The notes under the pieces: generated by a model
Seen by the model: the letters and a program-made list of their open reading frames with translations, nothing else
Database searches by the model: none
Told to the model about the DNA's origin: nothing
NCBI GenBank assembly: GCA_038049695.1
Contig: CP142455.1
Location: 28,743,501-28,807,500 of the forward strand
Length of the DNA: 64,000 nucleotides
Source of the DNA: Cinnamomum chago
Lineage: Eukaryota > Streptophyta > Magnoliopsida > Laurales > Lauraceae
Reading direction: 5' to 3'
In this document: positions 1-12,129 of the stretch, in pieces
How the letters are laid out: each line of letters begins with the position of its first letter
Position numbering within the stretch: the stretch's first letter is position 1
Made by a program: the position numbers and the translations under genes

Positions 1-653
1 TCCTTGAAGTTTCATGCACATGCAAACTACATTTATAATTTGGTTGGCATGGCAAGTCACTCTATAGAGGAAAAGGTATGAATGTCCTTATTAACGGGAG
101 TACAACCTCTTTTGCACTATCAAGAATATATAAAATTAATATAAAAAACCTAAATAATAAACAATCAAACTAGAAGAAAGGGATAGATAACAACCATGCA
201 ACACTTATCACTTATACATATTAAGTATATTACATACCTTTAATAATTAAATAGAGAAAAAACAATGAACCAAGTATGTGTGTATTGATTTCTAGGGCAT
301 TTTGTAATGGCTATGGGGCTATGAAACTACCTTCATATCCCTAATTTATTATTGCTAAGTGACTCTTATAAGGAAATTTTAGTATATATTTGCAAAATAC
401 TATATAAGATAAAGAAAAGTAAATGCCAGGGCAAGGGATGGGCGGAGCTAGTATTGTTCAAATTTGGCCCCCGAATTTCAGAGCCTGCAAAAGATTGTCT
501 AAGACCACTAGGGGCGTTTTCTTAGAAACAAAAGTCCTCATTTTAAGGGCATTTTAAGGGCCATACCCCCTTGTCTTAGGGCTAAATAGTCAGGCTTAGT
601 CCTTCGGTTGCTTTCTACCATATGGTGGCAAGGTTTGATTGAATTAATAATAA

Positions 654-2140
654 ACTAGCAACAAACGCCCGTGCCGAACCCGGGCTGAAACAAAGATATA
701 ATAAATTATTATAATAATTAAAACCATAAAAAAAGAATCCACTATTATTATTTTTAAGAATTTTTAGAAGAAAATAAAGTGGAAAAAAATCTTAAGATTT
801 TATGGTAAAAGGAAGAAATTATCGTGAAAAATAATTATGAGAATCTTGTAATATCGCACCTATAAACTCTTTGTAAATTGAAAAAATGTATGGGTTGAAA
901 GTCCCTACTAAAAAAGAGAAAACTCTAGAGCAAAAATAAAAAATGTTACCATTCAAAGAAGGAAAAAAAAATGAGAAAAGAAAAAACAAATGCATCAATT
1001 TTCCTATCAATACCCGGCTGGGGCTCAATTTGTTAGGTATATCGTGTGGAGTGTGAGTGTGGCTAAGATGAATCCCACACCAATGGCCCAAAACATTATC
1101 CACTCGTTTTAAGCCTACTTACCATTAGAACACACCTACTTGAAAATACAAATCAAATCCACATCCAACCAAACACTTAAGAGAGAGAGAGAATCCTTTT
1201 ATTCTACATCAATGTCCTATATTTATTTAATATATAAAAAAAAATGATCCAAGGAAAGAAGGTCCCTCGCATGGGATCTATACCTGGTGCAAGTTAACGA
1301 TAGAGAGGGCAATTTAATTGCTTTCATCAAAGTTGAGGCTCTGGATTTTACATGAATGTTTAAGCATCAAAACTAACCTCATTGCAAGCATGTCCAATAA
1401 GTTTTATAATTTAGAAGTCCATTAAATTAATGACCTATTGTAAGAATTTCAATGGGTCAGTTTCCAGACTGGCCCATTTCTACTATCAATATGGATTGAA
1501 CGGCCTGAGTTCAGGTGCATATCAAATCTTAGATACTAAGTTCGAGCCTGCCTACTCAAAAAATATGGGTCAAAAAATATGGGTGGGTTGAAACTGCCCC
1601 TTTAAGGCGAGGGTCATACTAAGGTTTGGGTCCAAGTGCACATAAGATCATCCCAGCTCAAACCACATGATAAAAAAATATTGAAAATATATGACAACTC
1701 TTTGAAGGCCTCAGTTCAACAAAGGCTTAAGTCCATTTAACATTTGAGTCAGGTTGATAAATTCTATGAGGTGGTCCCACTGAGATGGTGCATGGGTTAG
1801 ATTTATTAAATTCTCTAAAACTTTTGTGGGGTAACACATAAGTGAAAAAGAGATTGTTATTTTTGGATAATAAGATCTACATAGTGAGCCCCCTTAGAAT
1901 GTTCTTTTGTGTTATTTTTGAAAGATTAACTTTAATTTTTAGGAGATATTGATTGAGAGACTTTAGGAGATAGGAGATATGGATAGATACTTTTAGAGAC
2001 AAAATAGTGGAATGTGATGACATGGCTCCTTAAATCACGCTTAGTTTTTTATGTATATTTATTTAAAAGGAGAACTCCTTCAATGGTGATGTGGCACCCT
2101 CCACAGCCCACCTCCCCATTTGCTTTAATATATATAATTA
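654..2140. other. Copy-A-specific 1.5-kb segment without genes
   Basis: Copy B passes directly from the equivalent of about 650 to that of about 2140 (junction near 45432), so this block was gained in A or lost from B. I see no target duplication and no convincing coding sequence. It is AT-rich with short purine and pyrimidine tracts. Confidence 0.5.
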
Positions 2141-2499
2141 CATGCATCAAGTTGCCAAGTGGCCTGCCAATCCACAAATCCAAATCCTCTACGCTTTACC
2201 CTGGAGAAATCCTAAATGAAAGGATTGTATCGCCGAATTATTCATTTGCTTTTGTAGATATTACAACAATTAAGACGGGACCCAAATGTGAAATTAAATC
2301 AAGGAATCCAACAAAGAAAGAAATCCAAGATGGAAATCAAAGAGAGAAAACTCCATTATGTGGGACCCACCATCCTTACACAAAAACTCTCCTACTTTTA
2401 GGAAACTTGAAATCTAAATGGAGAGACCAAGCTGAGCAACAAAGTTAAGAGTTTGAAGTCAAATAGGGCGGGGCCAATGAAGAGTGCAGCAGCAATGAA

Positions 2500-5400
2500 G
2501 AGAGAAAAGAAGGAAGAAAAATCAAAGGTGGGATGTATAAGGAGTGGGGTCCACTAGCCTTGCACACCCCATGGGGGCCCAATTGTTGAAGAATTCACAA
2601 AGAAATCCTCTCTTTTTAAAGACTTTTCAAATTTGAAGGTTGCCGTGGTGGCAGTTTGCAAGAAATAAAAGAAGACTATTTTTACAAAAAGGAGCAAGAG
2701 TAGGAAATCTTTATGCAGGAGGTAAATGAAGATGGAAAGATTTTCAAAACGCCCCTATCTTTTCTTCTTTCATCCATATTTCTCTTCTTTTTTTTTTCTA
2801 TTTGCTCTCCCTTTGTTTCCTTTTCCTTCTGAAAATGGGAAAGTCCACACAGCCCGACTGGGGGACCGAATTCGGGCCCGGTCCCTCAGGAGGACCGTTG
2901 GATCCCATTAGTCGGGCTATGTAGCACGGCTATCTGAAAATTAGGGGGAGTGGACCTCCATCCTATTCTATCCCACAACATAAGTCACGACACTTGCTCC
3001 CGCTTTCCACTCTTTTCACAGGCCACACACCCCTCTCCATCCTTGGCTTCTTTTATTTTTTGCACTTTATGCATATCAGTGACATGTTAGAGATGACGAT
3101 TCTGAGGATCAAGAACATAAAAGGCTAAGGGTATTTCTCTAGGTGACAAGTGAATCTTTTCTGAAATTTTATTGGTTTTGTGTGTAGACACAATTAATAG
3201 TTGAGTATCTGGCAATTTAACGTAGAGAAATAATTTATAATAAACGGCATGCTCCGCATCTTTTTTGATGCTTTACTTTCTTTACATATATGCACGGAAT
3301 GCTTGTCTAGATCCCTTAATTCCTTATTTTTGGAAGAATTGTTGCATGTTTACAGTCACTTTGGCTATGTGCGAAAGAGATTATTGAGGCTTAACATAGT
3401 TAATTATTTCTGAAATTATTTGTCTAAATTACATATTCTTTAAATCATTTTCTAAAGTAGAGGGACTATCTATTCTAAAAAGGACGATTTGGATCAACCT
3501 GTATCTTCAATCATTAGGAAGAAAAGTGGGTTTTGGATCCTTAGAAATCCATTATCATTATTATTTTATTTCTTTTTAACTCTGATTTTATCTTTAAATT
3601 GGTTTGTTTGATTAGGTTGTTCATTTTGAAGCAATAGTTATATATATTGATTGTTAGGATTTTTAGATTAGAATTTTTTTAATTGGTATGTAATTATTGT
3701 AATTAATTTTATTTAAGAACCCAATTGATTGTATAGACTGTAACTAGGCTAAAATTAGATTTTAATTAGGATAGGTTAAGCGTAGATCTTACTTCCATCT
3801 CTGAGGATTGACCTCAGACTTGTTGGCATATAAAATTAAATTTTGCCAAAGTTCTATTCTACATGGACTCAGTAAGGGTCATGATCAAATGGGCTCGAAC
3901 CTAATAATTCATTTGAACTTGCTTATGCTCAAATTGGACCCAATCCTATTGACAAGCGAAAATATCAATGGTGGGACTGGTTATATATGGCTAATAGTGT
4001 TTGATTCCACCAATAATAAATGATACCAACCAAGTTGCCTAGCATAACCATCCGTCGGTCAATCCACTCATTTACTTTGGAAAAAGATGAAGAGCACGTC
4101 AAGATGACTTATCTTTTCAAAAGTCTTGCAAAAGATTTGATTTGGTTGAAATCTGGCTAAGACGATTGGTTCCTCCAATAATTATTGAACACTTTTATTC
4201 TCTTCCTTCAATTATTGTACCTTGCTTTTCAAATTTTCAATGATGTTTTTATCCCATGTAAGGGGTTGGGTCGCCCATAGACTCGTACCTACGAAGAGAA
4301 AAACCCGCAATTACAGGGAAAGAATTCGAAAGAATAACTCACACATGCATGAATAAGGAAACTCTCATATGCAAAAAGAATTGACTGTTGACGCTTTCCA
4401 TTCATAGGTTAAATCGAAGAAATGTGTAGTAGCATCATGTATTCCTAATAGTTTTTTCAAACCTTATGTTTTTCACCTGTGTTTGAGGGTGTATAAGACA
4501 TTGATTGATTGGAGGGGCCCAATTTGGGCCACTTTGATACATGTCTATCAATAAAGGCAGGGCTTATAGGAAAGCCAGTTTCAATTTTACATGTTAGCTA
4601 GCTAGTGGGTCAACGTCCGTGGGCATATAAATACTTATTTCGGCTTAATACAATGTCTACATAGGAGTTGAATTTTGGCCGGATTTAGCTCATTGAAGCC
4701 TTACATTTGTGGAACGAAAGCGTTCTGCCTCCAACTGGTTACCTGCTTTCCACTCTATCCTGCAATTGTAGTTATGTGAGGAAAATCACCATTTCGAAAA
4801 TAAAAAAAAGAACTAAGTCATGCAAAAATCTTGGAACTAGGTCGAATGAGTTTATTAGGACTTGGTAATTTATTCTCCAACCCGTTTCAAGTCATTAAGT
4901 GAGTATTAATCTTTCACACAAAAAAGATAAAAGTGAGTTTTAGTTGTCTCCATTTCTAGTGAGCCCTGTCTCTTACTTTGATGACCAGAAATTGATTCTG
5001 GTCCCCTCCACTCCTCGAATGTGTGGTTCTTACACCTGGTGTGTGGGTTTTCTCTACTTGTGTTTGCTGGTACTCTCATGGTCCCAGCTACACTAGAGCT
5101 AGGCTCAAAATAAATAAATAAATAAATAAATACTGATCCTAATAATCCTATGCTATTATCAGGAAAAAATACCTTTCATGAACGACAATGTTTTCTTCAA
5201 TATATGTCATTTACTTGGGGCTTTATTCATGTTTCGGGGTTGATTGGGCTCATCTGCTTATCCTTGAATGAATCCGAACTTTGACATGGCTGGTCCAGGT
5301 TCATAGTATTTCAGTTCTCTAGTCAGACCCAATTCCTGCATTTTGTCTCCTTGGTCCTTGAGCCATGGTCGTAGCCGACTGATAAACATAAAATCTACGA

Positions 5401-5800
5401 TGCTATAGATCATTTTTTTCTGAGGCCTGCTTCAGGCCAAATTAGAGTAAGATTTTGACCATTTCCCGGGACCAAAATCAGATTCTGTTATGGGTCTCGC
5501 AGGATCGTCCACTGTCTATTCGCAACTAAAGGTAAGCAATGTCCTAATTTGGTGTGTTTCATGTTGTGTTTGTAAAGGTGATCCTCTGGAAAAAAATATA
5601 TATATATAAAACTTTTATAAAATGACAGATTAAATGACTTCTAATGATCTCTTCTTTGTATCTATACTTTGTCAAGAAATAAGTGCTTTTTTTTATAATT
5701 TTATCGAACAAAATAATTATAAAATTGTACTTAAAAAATAGAAATAAGAGGTAAAGTTTTTTAACTAAAAAATAAAGAAAAAAGAAAGAAAGAAATATAG
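2500..5800. other. Non-coding stretch of copy A
   Basis: No gene is supported. The stretch contains pyrimidine-rich tracts near 2760-2830, a small GC-rich fold-back at about 2848-2920 (AGCCCGACT pairing with AGTCGGGCT) that copy B lacks, and a (TAAA)n microsatellite at about 5107-5131. The similarity to copy C in 3965-5800 is high although nothing codes, as expected for a recent duplication. Confidence 0.5.
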
Positions 5801-5938
5801 CTGTAGATCAAGTGGGAGTGTGGGACATCTGTTTACCAAAAAAAAAAACATGAAACAGTGGGACATCTGCAAATGAAGTTATAAAACGTGGAAAAGCATG
5901 GCGTGTGAAAGTAGTAAACAACATATGCCAATACCTCA

Positions 5939-6093
5939 GAAACCGGATCCCCTATTTGGACCAATCAGGGAGTGACACATGGAGGAGATGTCAAATCCCA
6001 TCTTCTCCAATGAATAAAAGAAATTCATCTCCTCCATGTGGCACCCCCGATTGGTCCAAGCAGGGTTTGGGCCAAACAGGGATCCATTAATTT
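5939..6093. mobile_element. Mutator-like MITE, 155 bp, private to copy A
   Basis: The ends are inverted: GGATCCCCTATTTGG near the left end pairs with CCAAACAGGGATCC near the right end. The interior folds back further (GGACCAATC with GATTGGTCC; CATGGAGGAGATG with its complement). It is flanked by CCAATACCTCA (5928-5938) and CCAATACATCA (6094-6104), an 11-bp target duplication with one difference, in the size range of Mutator-like elements. Copy C (about 62895) has the empty site, and copy B near 49970 also lacks the insert. Confidence 0.75.
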
Positions 6094-6869
6094 CCAATAC
6101 ATCAATAACATTTTAGAAAGTTGATGATTAGACATGTCCGGGGTCTCACAAGCCAAACAAGTTAAAAAATGCTTTGATTAGATTAGAAACATGAAAGAAA
6201 ACGATATGGACTGGATATTGGCAGGCATTTGGTCTAATTCTATCAAATGAATGGTGAATACATATAAAGAGAGGCATCCCTGTAATGGCTTTGTTTGGGT
6301 CCATAGCAACCTCCATTTTACCTAATCTTTCCCTTTTAAGAGCTCCACTGCTGGGCCCTATAAATGGTGTCCGTCTGTCTACTAGTTAATGTTAGGAAAT
6401 AAAGAACAAAAGATACAATCAAACACACAAAGAAGACACACAGATTTACGTGGTTTCCTCGATTTTGAGGTACGTCCATGGATCACGCCGATTTCACTAT
6501 ACTTAAAGGCAGAAGATGAGAATACAAGATACAAGATCTCTGACGACTATACGAGGGTTACATAAAGGCGCAAGGTAATATATTACGAAAATACCCTTAC
6601 ATGATTTAGTTGGATCCGCGACATTGGACCTGAGTGAACAGTCCGACCCGGGTGTATTCAGGCTCCACACATAACAGTTAAGAAATGAAAATTCTATAGA
6701 CAACTACTTTTCTTTTTTTAGATTGATTACTACTTTTGGAAGGTCCATTTTCGAACTCTATTTTAGGATTGGCCCCTTCTTTATATGGTGGCGCTTTAAG
6801 TAAAGGTGGTCAAGATAGCTTATAAATTTAAACTAAAAAACAGTAGCAGTATTACCTTAGATTTGTATT

Positions 6870-7760
6870 GATCGGTTCTAAGAAAGAATTTTTATCTAGC
6901 TAAATGCAAAATCAGAAGGACAATCCTTATAATAAAATCCAAGATATATAGTGTAATATAAGACCTCATAAGGCCACAAAATAGCCAGCTAGAATTGCCG
7001 AAATCAAGAACTACATTGTTTCCAAAATGGTGCCACCAATGGTTTTACCAAGGAGTTGATGTAGGCTTCACTTTTACCTGGTCTAGGCAAGGTCCAGATC
7101 TAAGTGGAGCTCTAGGCCATAGGCCCAAATACTATCACAAGAAGCGCAACGTCAACATGTAATAACATATGACCCATGCCAGGAATAAGGTCAATGATGA
7201 CCCAAAATGGAATCCAAACATATATGCCACTACATCTGTCATCTATCAAGATCCAACTCAAATAGAAAAGATCAAAAGCCAGGAAATCAATAATCCTTGA
7301 TGAAGCAAGTTCTAAGACAAATTGTAAATAAAGAAGCACAAGATCAAGTTCAGACAACAACAAAAAAGAAAAAAAAAAGAGTCATAATACCATATATCAT
7401 AGGGTAAACAGAAATTAACTGAAGCAAGAAACGACAGCAGAGGAAGGTCTATGCTTATAGTAAGCAAGATATAACTTTATGGACAAATGTACAGTAGGTG
7501 ATCTGAAGAAGTTGGAGCAGAAGCATGGGCCGAAATGCAAAAACATTGTGAAAACATTGCCAAAAGCATCGAAGTAGACCTGCAGAGAAGATGAATTTTG
7601 CACAAATTCAATCCTACAGCATGAAACAGAGTCCAAACCTTCAGATGAAGAGAGCGAATATTGGAGAGCTTCTATTCCAATGTATTGGGCGTGCACATGC
7701 CAATGTGGAAGAAGAAGACTCTAAATTTGAAATTTGATACTGGCACCCACAAATCCGTCA
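6870..7760. other. Conserved block downstream of the NLR gene (copy A)
   Basis: This 0.9-kb block is repeated at 50260-51115 (copy B) and from 63640 to the edge (copy C) with high identity. In copy B a minus-strand frame of 184 codons (50462-51016) stays open. In copy A the equivalent frame is split into two, so coding function is unlikely. It lies 1.4 kb past the NLR stop on the NLR's sense side, which would suit a spliced 3' UTR. That role is inference. Confidence 0.4.
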
Positions 7761-7869
7761 GGCCTTAACCTGTAAATACAAATCATGAAAAATAAACGCT
7801 CACCTTTTGAGTGGCTCACCTTCAAATTTATCACTAGTAAAACACTGTATCTTTTTTTTTTTTTTCATT

Positions 7870-9150
7870 TTGTTTGGTTTTTTTCTCTTATACAGAAACT
7901 GATCATAAACCCTTACAGCATGGGCAAAAGCTAGTTAGAAAAGAACCTAGATCCTCTGTAGCTTCCAGCACTAACTTGTTTTCAAATGGTTCTACAAGTT
8001 GTAAACCGCATTGCGTCCCCTATGACTTTTTTTTTTTTTTTTTAATTTTAACGGTAACTGAAAAGATATATTCAGATTAGAAAAAACTTACACCAATGAA
8101 GAAAGAAAGAGAAGAAAGCACGCTTAGGTGCATGAGAGATATACCTAAACACCATATACAACTAAAATTTTGGAAGATTGTGTCCCCTATAACCTGACCC
8201 AATCTTTCAAGTTTCAGTCATTGGGCTAAGTTTTGTCTTTAATTTTTAACTTCATCTTGTCTCCACCTTTAGCTAAAGAATTCTCCTCCTCTTCTATTTT
8301 TTTTTTCTCTGTGTCACGTTCAAATAGAGGACAAGTAATTTATTTTTTCAGTGGTTCTCTTCCCCACTAAATAAAATGAAGGTTGTTATTTTCGCCACCT
8401 ACCAAAAACAAGAAGATTGAAGATTGCTTTCTTTCAATTGAAGGTTGGCCATATGAGAAGTTACAATAAGAACTCCTTCCTTTCCTTAATAACTAGATGC
8501 CCGATTTATTGCCTTTGAATATGCAGTTAACTAACAACGCATAATCAAATCAACCGAATTTCTTAGGCAGGTGGCTACTTTACAAAACCTTCATTTTAAC
8601 TAGGGAGAAAATGTACCCCAGCAAATGCCGCATACTATTCAGAAATGATGAAAAGAAATTTCCATTAATACCAATCTGAACTCTCAAAAGCTTTATTAGA
8701 ATAATTATCCATTTGCTGTAAATAAATTAAAATAAATTGTGATAAGATTAAAATAAATTGGAGCTATGACATTAAGATAAATTTTATTTTCCACCTAATT
8801 GAGTTGAGCGGCTTGAGCCCACCCTCCATTAAATTCAAACCGCTCATCGACTCACTCATCTTCTATTAACTTTAGCCCTTATCTTTTTAGCTGAATAGCA
8901 GTGGGGATCATAGATCATGTGTTGTGATGAACTTCCTAGGATTTTCTACAAGAAAAGGGGTGAGTAGAGTTAATATCATGCAATTTGTTTGATCAATCCA
9001 TGGTGGCCCTTAATGTAGAAATGAGTCAAATTACAATCGAAGTCAACACAAGGTGATTCGAAATTTGGCCTAAAGTCAACATGAGTGAGAGTTTATTATC
9101 ATGATTGTTTTGAATATCAGACGAAATTTCTAGTAAATCACACTGGGGAG
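7870..9150. other. NLR 3' flank, no gene seen
   Basis: AT-rich, with homopolymer T tracts near 7852-7866 and 8028-8043. It aligns with copy B 51200-52860 and contains no convincing frame. An acceptor for the predicted NLR 3' intron may lie here, but I cannot pick one. Confidence 0.4.
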
Positions 9151-9152
9151 AA

Positions 9153-12008
9153 CTATTGATTGATCCACTTTTCTTTTTTGAGATAGAAAGTGGGGCTGTT
9201 CTTTTTCACATTCTTATTTTTCAGAATACTAGAAGATATTGCAAAAAAATATATATAATATTTAGTTACCTCATCTTTCTTTTTCAAAACCATTGAAAGG
9301 ACCTTGAAGTCTAGACCATAGAAAGACCCTGAAGTCTCGGGAATATGCTGGAGATTTACGCCTCTATCTTGCCTAATGCTCCTTAAGAGTTCCCCCGACA
9401 TTTCCCGTAGCCAGAGTTCTTGAAGACTAGTAAGATATTGAATGCCCTCAGGTGTGTTCTTCAACTCAGGGCAATCGAAAAAACTTATGTTTCTAATGCA
9501 ACTCATTGATTCCTCTTCTATGAGTATCCTTTCCAATCGAGGGAGTTTAGCAAATGTCAACGCCTTGAGTTTCAAGAAGCTTCCACGACGGATGCATAAT
9601 TCTTTCCCAACATATGCATATACAAGACTAATGTTCAAGAGATTCGGTAATGCTCGGAGAAAAGTGAATGGATCTTCATTCAATCGAGACCAATGTAAGG
9701 TCACTTTTGTGAGATCCTGAAGGGATGTAATCCAGGGAGGCAGCTTCTCTAGATGCCCAGATAACATGAGATTTTCTAGATGGATTGGAGGATGAAACAA
9801 GTTGTCCAAATGAAGCATTTCTTCTTCTCTTGTTGCCTTTACTTGCAACTTTAGAAGGGATTCCAATTTCTGTAAGGAGGCACATAGCTCTTCCCCATGA
9901 AAACTTTTCACATCCCTAATTATCAATTTTCTTAGTTGAGTTAAGTTTCCAACTTCTTTAACGATCTCATTGTTTGCTCCAATGCATTGTAAAGTTTGCA
10001 AGCACTTCAAATTGCATATTCTGGTCGGAGCTTGTGCGAAATCATAATAGTCGAAGTCCTCGTGATAAAGCCAACGGTATGAATACAAATGTCGCAATTT
10101 CTTTAACTTTTCTACTCCTTTAGGTAGAGTCTTTATTTTAGAATCCCTAATGTCCAAAGTCTGCAAGTTCTGAAGCCTACCTATTGATTCTGGAAGCTTT
10201 TCCACACTTGTATTCCTTAAACTCAAGTACCGTAAATTGAATAAATCAACTAATTCATCTGGCATAGAGCAAATGGAAGAATCCTGTAGATCAAGCACTC
10301 TCAACAGTTTAATGCTCGGCGCAATGCTATTAAAAAAAAGTGAAGGGATTTCTGTTGAGAACAACATCAAGGAGAGAAGATGACAACTACTTGACTGAAT
10401 GCTTCCAATGAAATAGTGGAATGACAACCGCCGGGCTTCATTGCTCTGAATCTCCTCTTCAGCAACATGTGCATCGCAAAATTTCTTTTCACGAGCGATT
10501 TCTAGAGCTAACTCTCGAAATACATCATGCATTCGCAAACATATTCTTGTTCTTGCATGATCCGCCTCAATTTGAAGCAGACTTCTACATGTGAGCTCCT
10601 TGGTATATTCTGCAGCCACCTCCTCTAGAGTTAGTCTTCCATGCTTTTCTATGAAACCTTCTGCAACCCATAACCTAATCAACCTTTTTTGTGGAATTCT
10701 GTAATCTTCAGGGAAGAGACTACAATATAAGAAACAACATTTGAGGTTGTGTGGCAAATCGTTAAAGCTAAGCAATAGAATGTTTTTCAACCTTTCTAGT
10801 TCTTTATTATTGCGTAGCTGCCAACTGAGATTAGCTTCTACCTTCTTCCATTCCAGACTCGACTTTTCTTTCCTTGACATGAGCCTCCCAATAGCAACAA
10901 GTGCTAGAGGCAGTCCTTCACATTTTTGTACTAACCCTTTTGCATATGGTTTCAGCTCCCAAGGGCAGTCATTGTTTCCAAATGCCTTCTTACAAAAGAT
11001 AACGAAAGCATCTTCATTGTGTAGAGGCCCAACGCGGAGAATATTTTCAACTCCAAATGATGATGATATGACATTTTCATTTCGTGTTGTGATCATTATC
11101 CTGCCTCCACATCTATTGTTTGGGAATGCAACTAGTATGTCCTCCCAAACCGTAGATTCCCACACATCATCTAAAATAATCACATACCTTTCCTTCTTCT
11201 GCAAGTAGTCAAAAACCATCTCAACAAGATCGCTGGTGTTCATTTTGCCAAGATCAGCATGCGGAATGAGGTCGTTGCAAGACTTGTACAACTCCTTTAT
11301 CAGGCTTCGTACGAGCTCATCAAATTTGTAAGACTGGGAGACGGTGATCAATGCATGGCAATTGAAGCGGTTCTTCACTTGTGGACTGTCATAAGCTTTA
11401 GTGACGAGTGTGGTCTTACCCACGCCGGCCATACCCACTACAGAGATTACCACACGTTCTGGGTTTTCATCTATCAACCGTCTGATGAGGAAATCCTTGT
11501 TTTTCTCGATCCCCACAATGTCCTCATCTGGGATGAAGCGTGGACGTTTTGCTGAACGTTGCCAGTTTTCACCATCTTCATGATCATCCTTGGTCTGAGA
11601 TGAGGTTGATCCTTGTTCAATTTGAAAGTCATATCGTTTCCTTCTCTCTGAAATTTCACAAATCTCATATTTGATTTCTTGCAGCTTAGAGGCAGTCTGG
11701 CGCGTGTAATAGTGATGCATTACAAGTCTCGCAGCCACACCTCTATCTTCATTTGCTACAATGTTATACCTGTACTCGTCGATGATGTCCTCAACTTTGT
11801 ATGCGGCTTCTCTTACTTGTCCCACCCATGTCTTCACTCCATCATCACTACATATTTTTCTATCCGCATCTTTCAAGAAGGAGCGCATGCTCTGTAGCTC
11901 CAGTTGGATTTCATCAAGGCTGCTGCGGAATCCTTGAACAAGAGATGGTTCTTGCTGAAGAAGTAAACCAAGTGTTTGAAGCAAGAAAGCCACAGCACTC
12001 TCCGCCAT
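9153..12008 (-). CDS. RPM1-like CC-NBS-LRR disease resistance protein (intact)
   Basis: An intracellular immune receptor of the plant CNL class, which senses pathogen effectors and triggers defence. The 951-codon frame starts MAESAVAFLL. It has an N-terminal Rx-type coiled coil with an EDVID-like stretch (KVEDIIDEY, about residues 71-79). The NB-ARC follows: P-loop GMAGVGKTT (192-200), kinase-2 YVIILDDVW (275-283), RNBS-B GGRIMITTR (301-309), GLPL (365-368), RNBS-D CFLYCSLFPED (425-435) and MHD (493-495). Leucine-rich repeats run from about 545 to 900 (for example LRVLDLQDSS, LRYLSLRNTS). All key nucleotide-binding residues are present, so it looks functional. The last 38 codons are probably intronic: a donor-like GATGAG/GTAACT follows residue about 913, at the same place as in the pseudogene copy. 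The true C-terminus may therefore differ. Length is normal for the family. Confidence 0.95.
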   Translation of the reverse strand: MAESAVAFLLQTLGLLLQQEPSLVQGFRSSLDEIQLELQSMRSFLKDADRKICSDDGVKTWVGQVREAAYKVEDIIDEYRYNIVANEDRGVAARLVMHHYYTRQTASKLQEIKYEICEISERRKRYDFQIEQGSTSSQTKDDHEDGENWQRSAKRPRFIPDEDIVGIEKNKDFLIRRLIDENPERVVISVVGMAGVGKTTLVTKAYDSPQVKNRFNCHALITVSQSYKFDELVRSLIKELYKSCNDLIPHADLGKMNTSDLVEMVFDYLQKKERYVIILDDVWESTVWEDILVAFPNNRCGGRIMITTRNENVISSSFGVENILRVGPLHNEDAFVIFCKKAFGNNDCPWELKPYAKGLVQKCEGLPLALVAIGRLMSRKEKSSLEWKKVEANLSWQLRNNKELERLKNILLLSFNDLPHNLKCCFLYCSLFPEDYRIPQKRLIRLWVAEGFIEKHGRLTLEEVAAEYTKELTCRSLLQIEADHARTRICLRMHDVFRELALEIAREKKFCDAHVAEEEIQSNEARRLSFHYFIGSIQSSSCHLLSLMLFSTEIPSLFFNSIAPSIKLLRVLDLQDSSICSMPDELVDLFNLRYLSLRNTSVEKLPESIGRLQNLQTLDIRDSKIKTLPKGVEKLKKLRHLYSYRWLYHEDFDYYDFAQAPTRICNLKCLQTLQCIGANNEIVKEVGNLTQLRKLIIRDVKSFHGEELCASLQKLESLLKLQVKATREEEMLHLDNLFHPPIHLENLMLSGHLEKLPPWITSLQDLTKVTLHWSRLNEDPFTFLRALPNLLNISLVYAYVGKELCIRRGSFLKLKALTFAKLPRLERILIEEESMSCIRNISFFDCPELKNTPEGIQYLTSLQELWLREMSGELLRSIRQDRGVNLQHIPETSGSFYGLDFKVLSMVLKKKDEVTKYYIYFFAISSSILKNKNVKKNSPTFYLKKEKWINQ
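9265..9276 (-). other. Candidate splice donor near the NLR C-terminus
   Basis: On the minus strand GATGAG is followed by GTAACTAAA, a good donor (GT at 9270-9269). The second NLR has the same GAG/GTAACT at 52869-52862, directly after its stop codon. The conserved position suggests that transcripts of this gene family splice here into a downstream exon. Confidence 0.5.
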
Positions 12009-12102
12009 GTTTGTTTCTCGTTAGATTGAAATGTGAGAAGCGGGCTTTTGCTTCCTTGGTAGTCTCACTCTCATCTTATCTTGCTAAAAAAAATCCCAAG
12101 CC

Positions 12103-12110
12103 ATTTTATA
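12103..12110 (-). promoter_or_regulatory. Probable TATA box of the intact NLR
   Basis: TATAAAAT on the minus strand, followed by GG, about 95 bp upstream of the ATG at 12008. This leaves room for a short 5' UTR. The second NLR has no comparable box at this distance, where its leader is disrupted by a hairpin MITE. Confidence 0.5.
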
Positions 12111-12129
12111 TTTACCAAAAACAAGATTT

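Noticed and set aside
6390-6480. Possible LTR leader (ACACAGATTTACGTGGTTTCC-like word, also near 63190-63260)
   Set aside because: Resembles words common in plant repeats, but no terminal repeats, primer site or target duplication could be found, and it is simply shared by copies A and C.
9442-9885. Overlapping frames on both strands inside the intact NLR
   Set aside because: Shadows of the LRR coding sequence.
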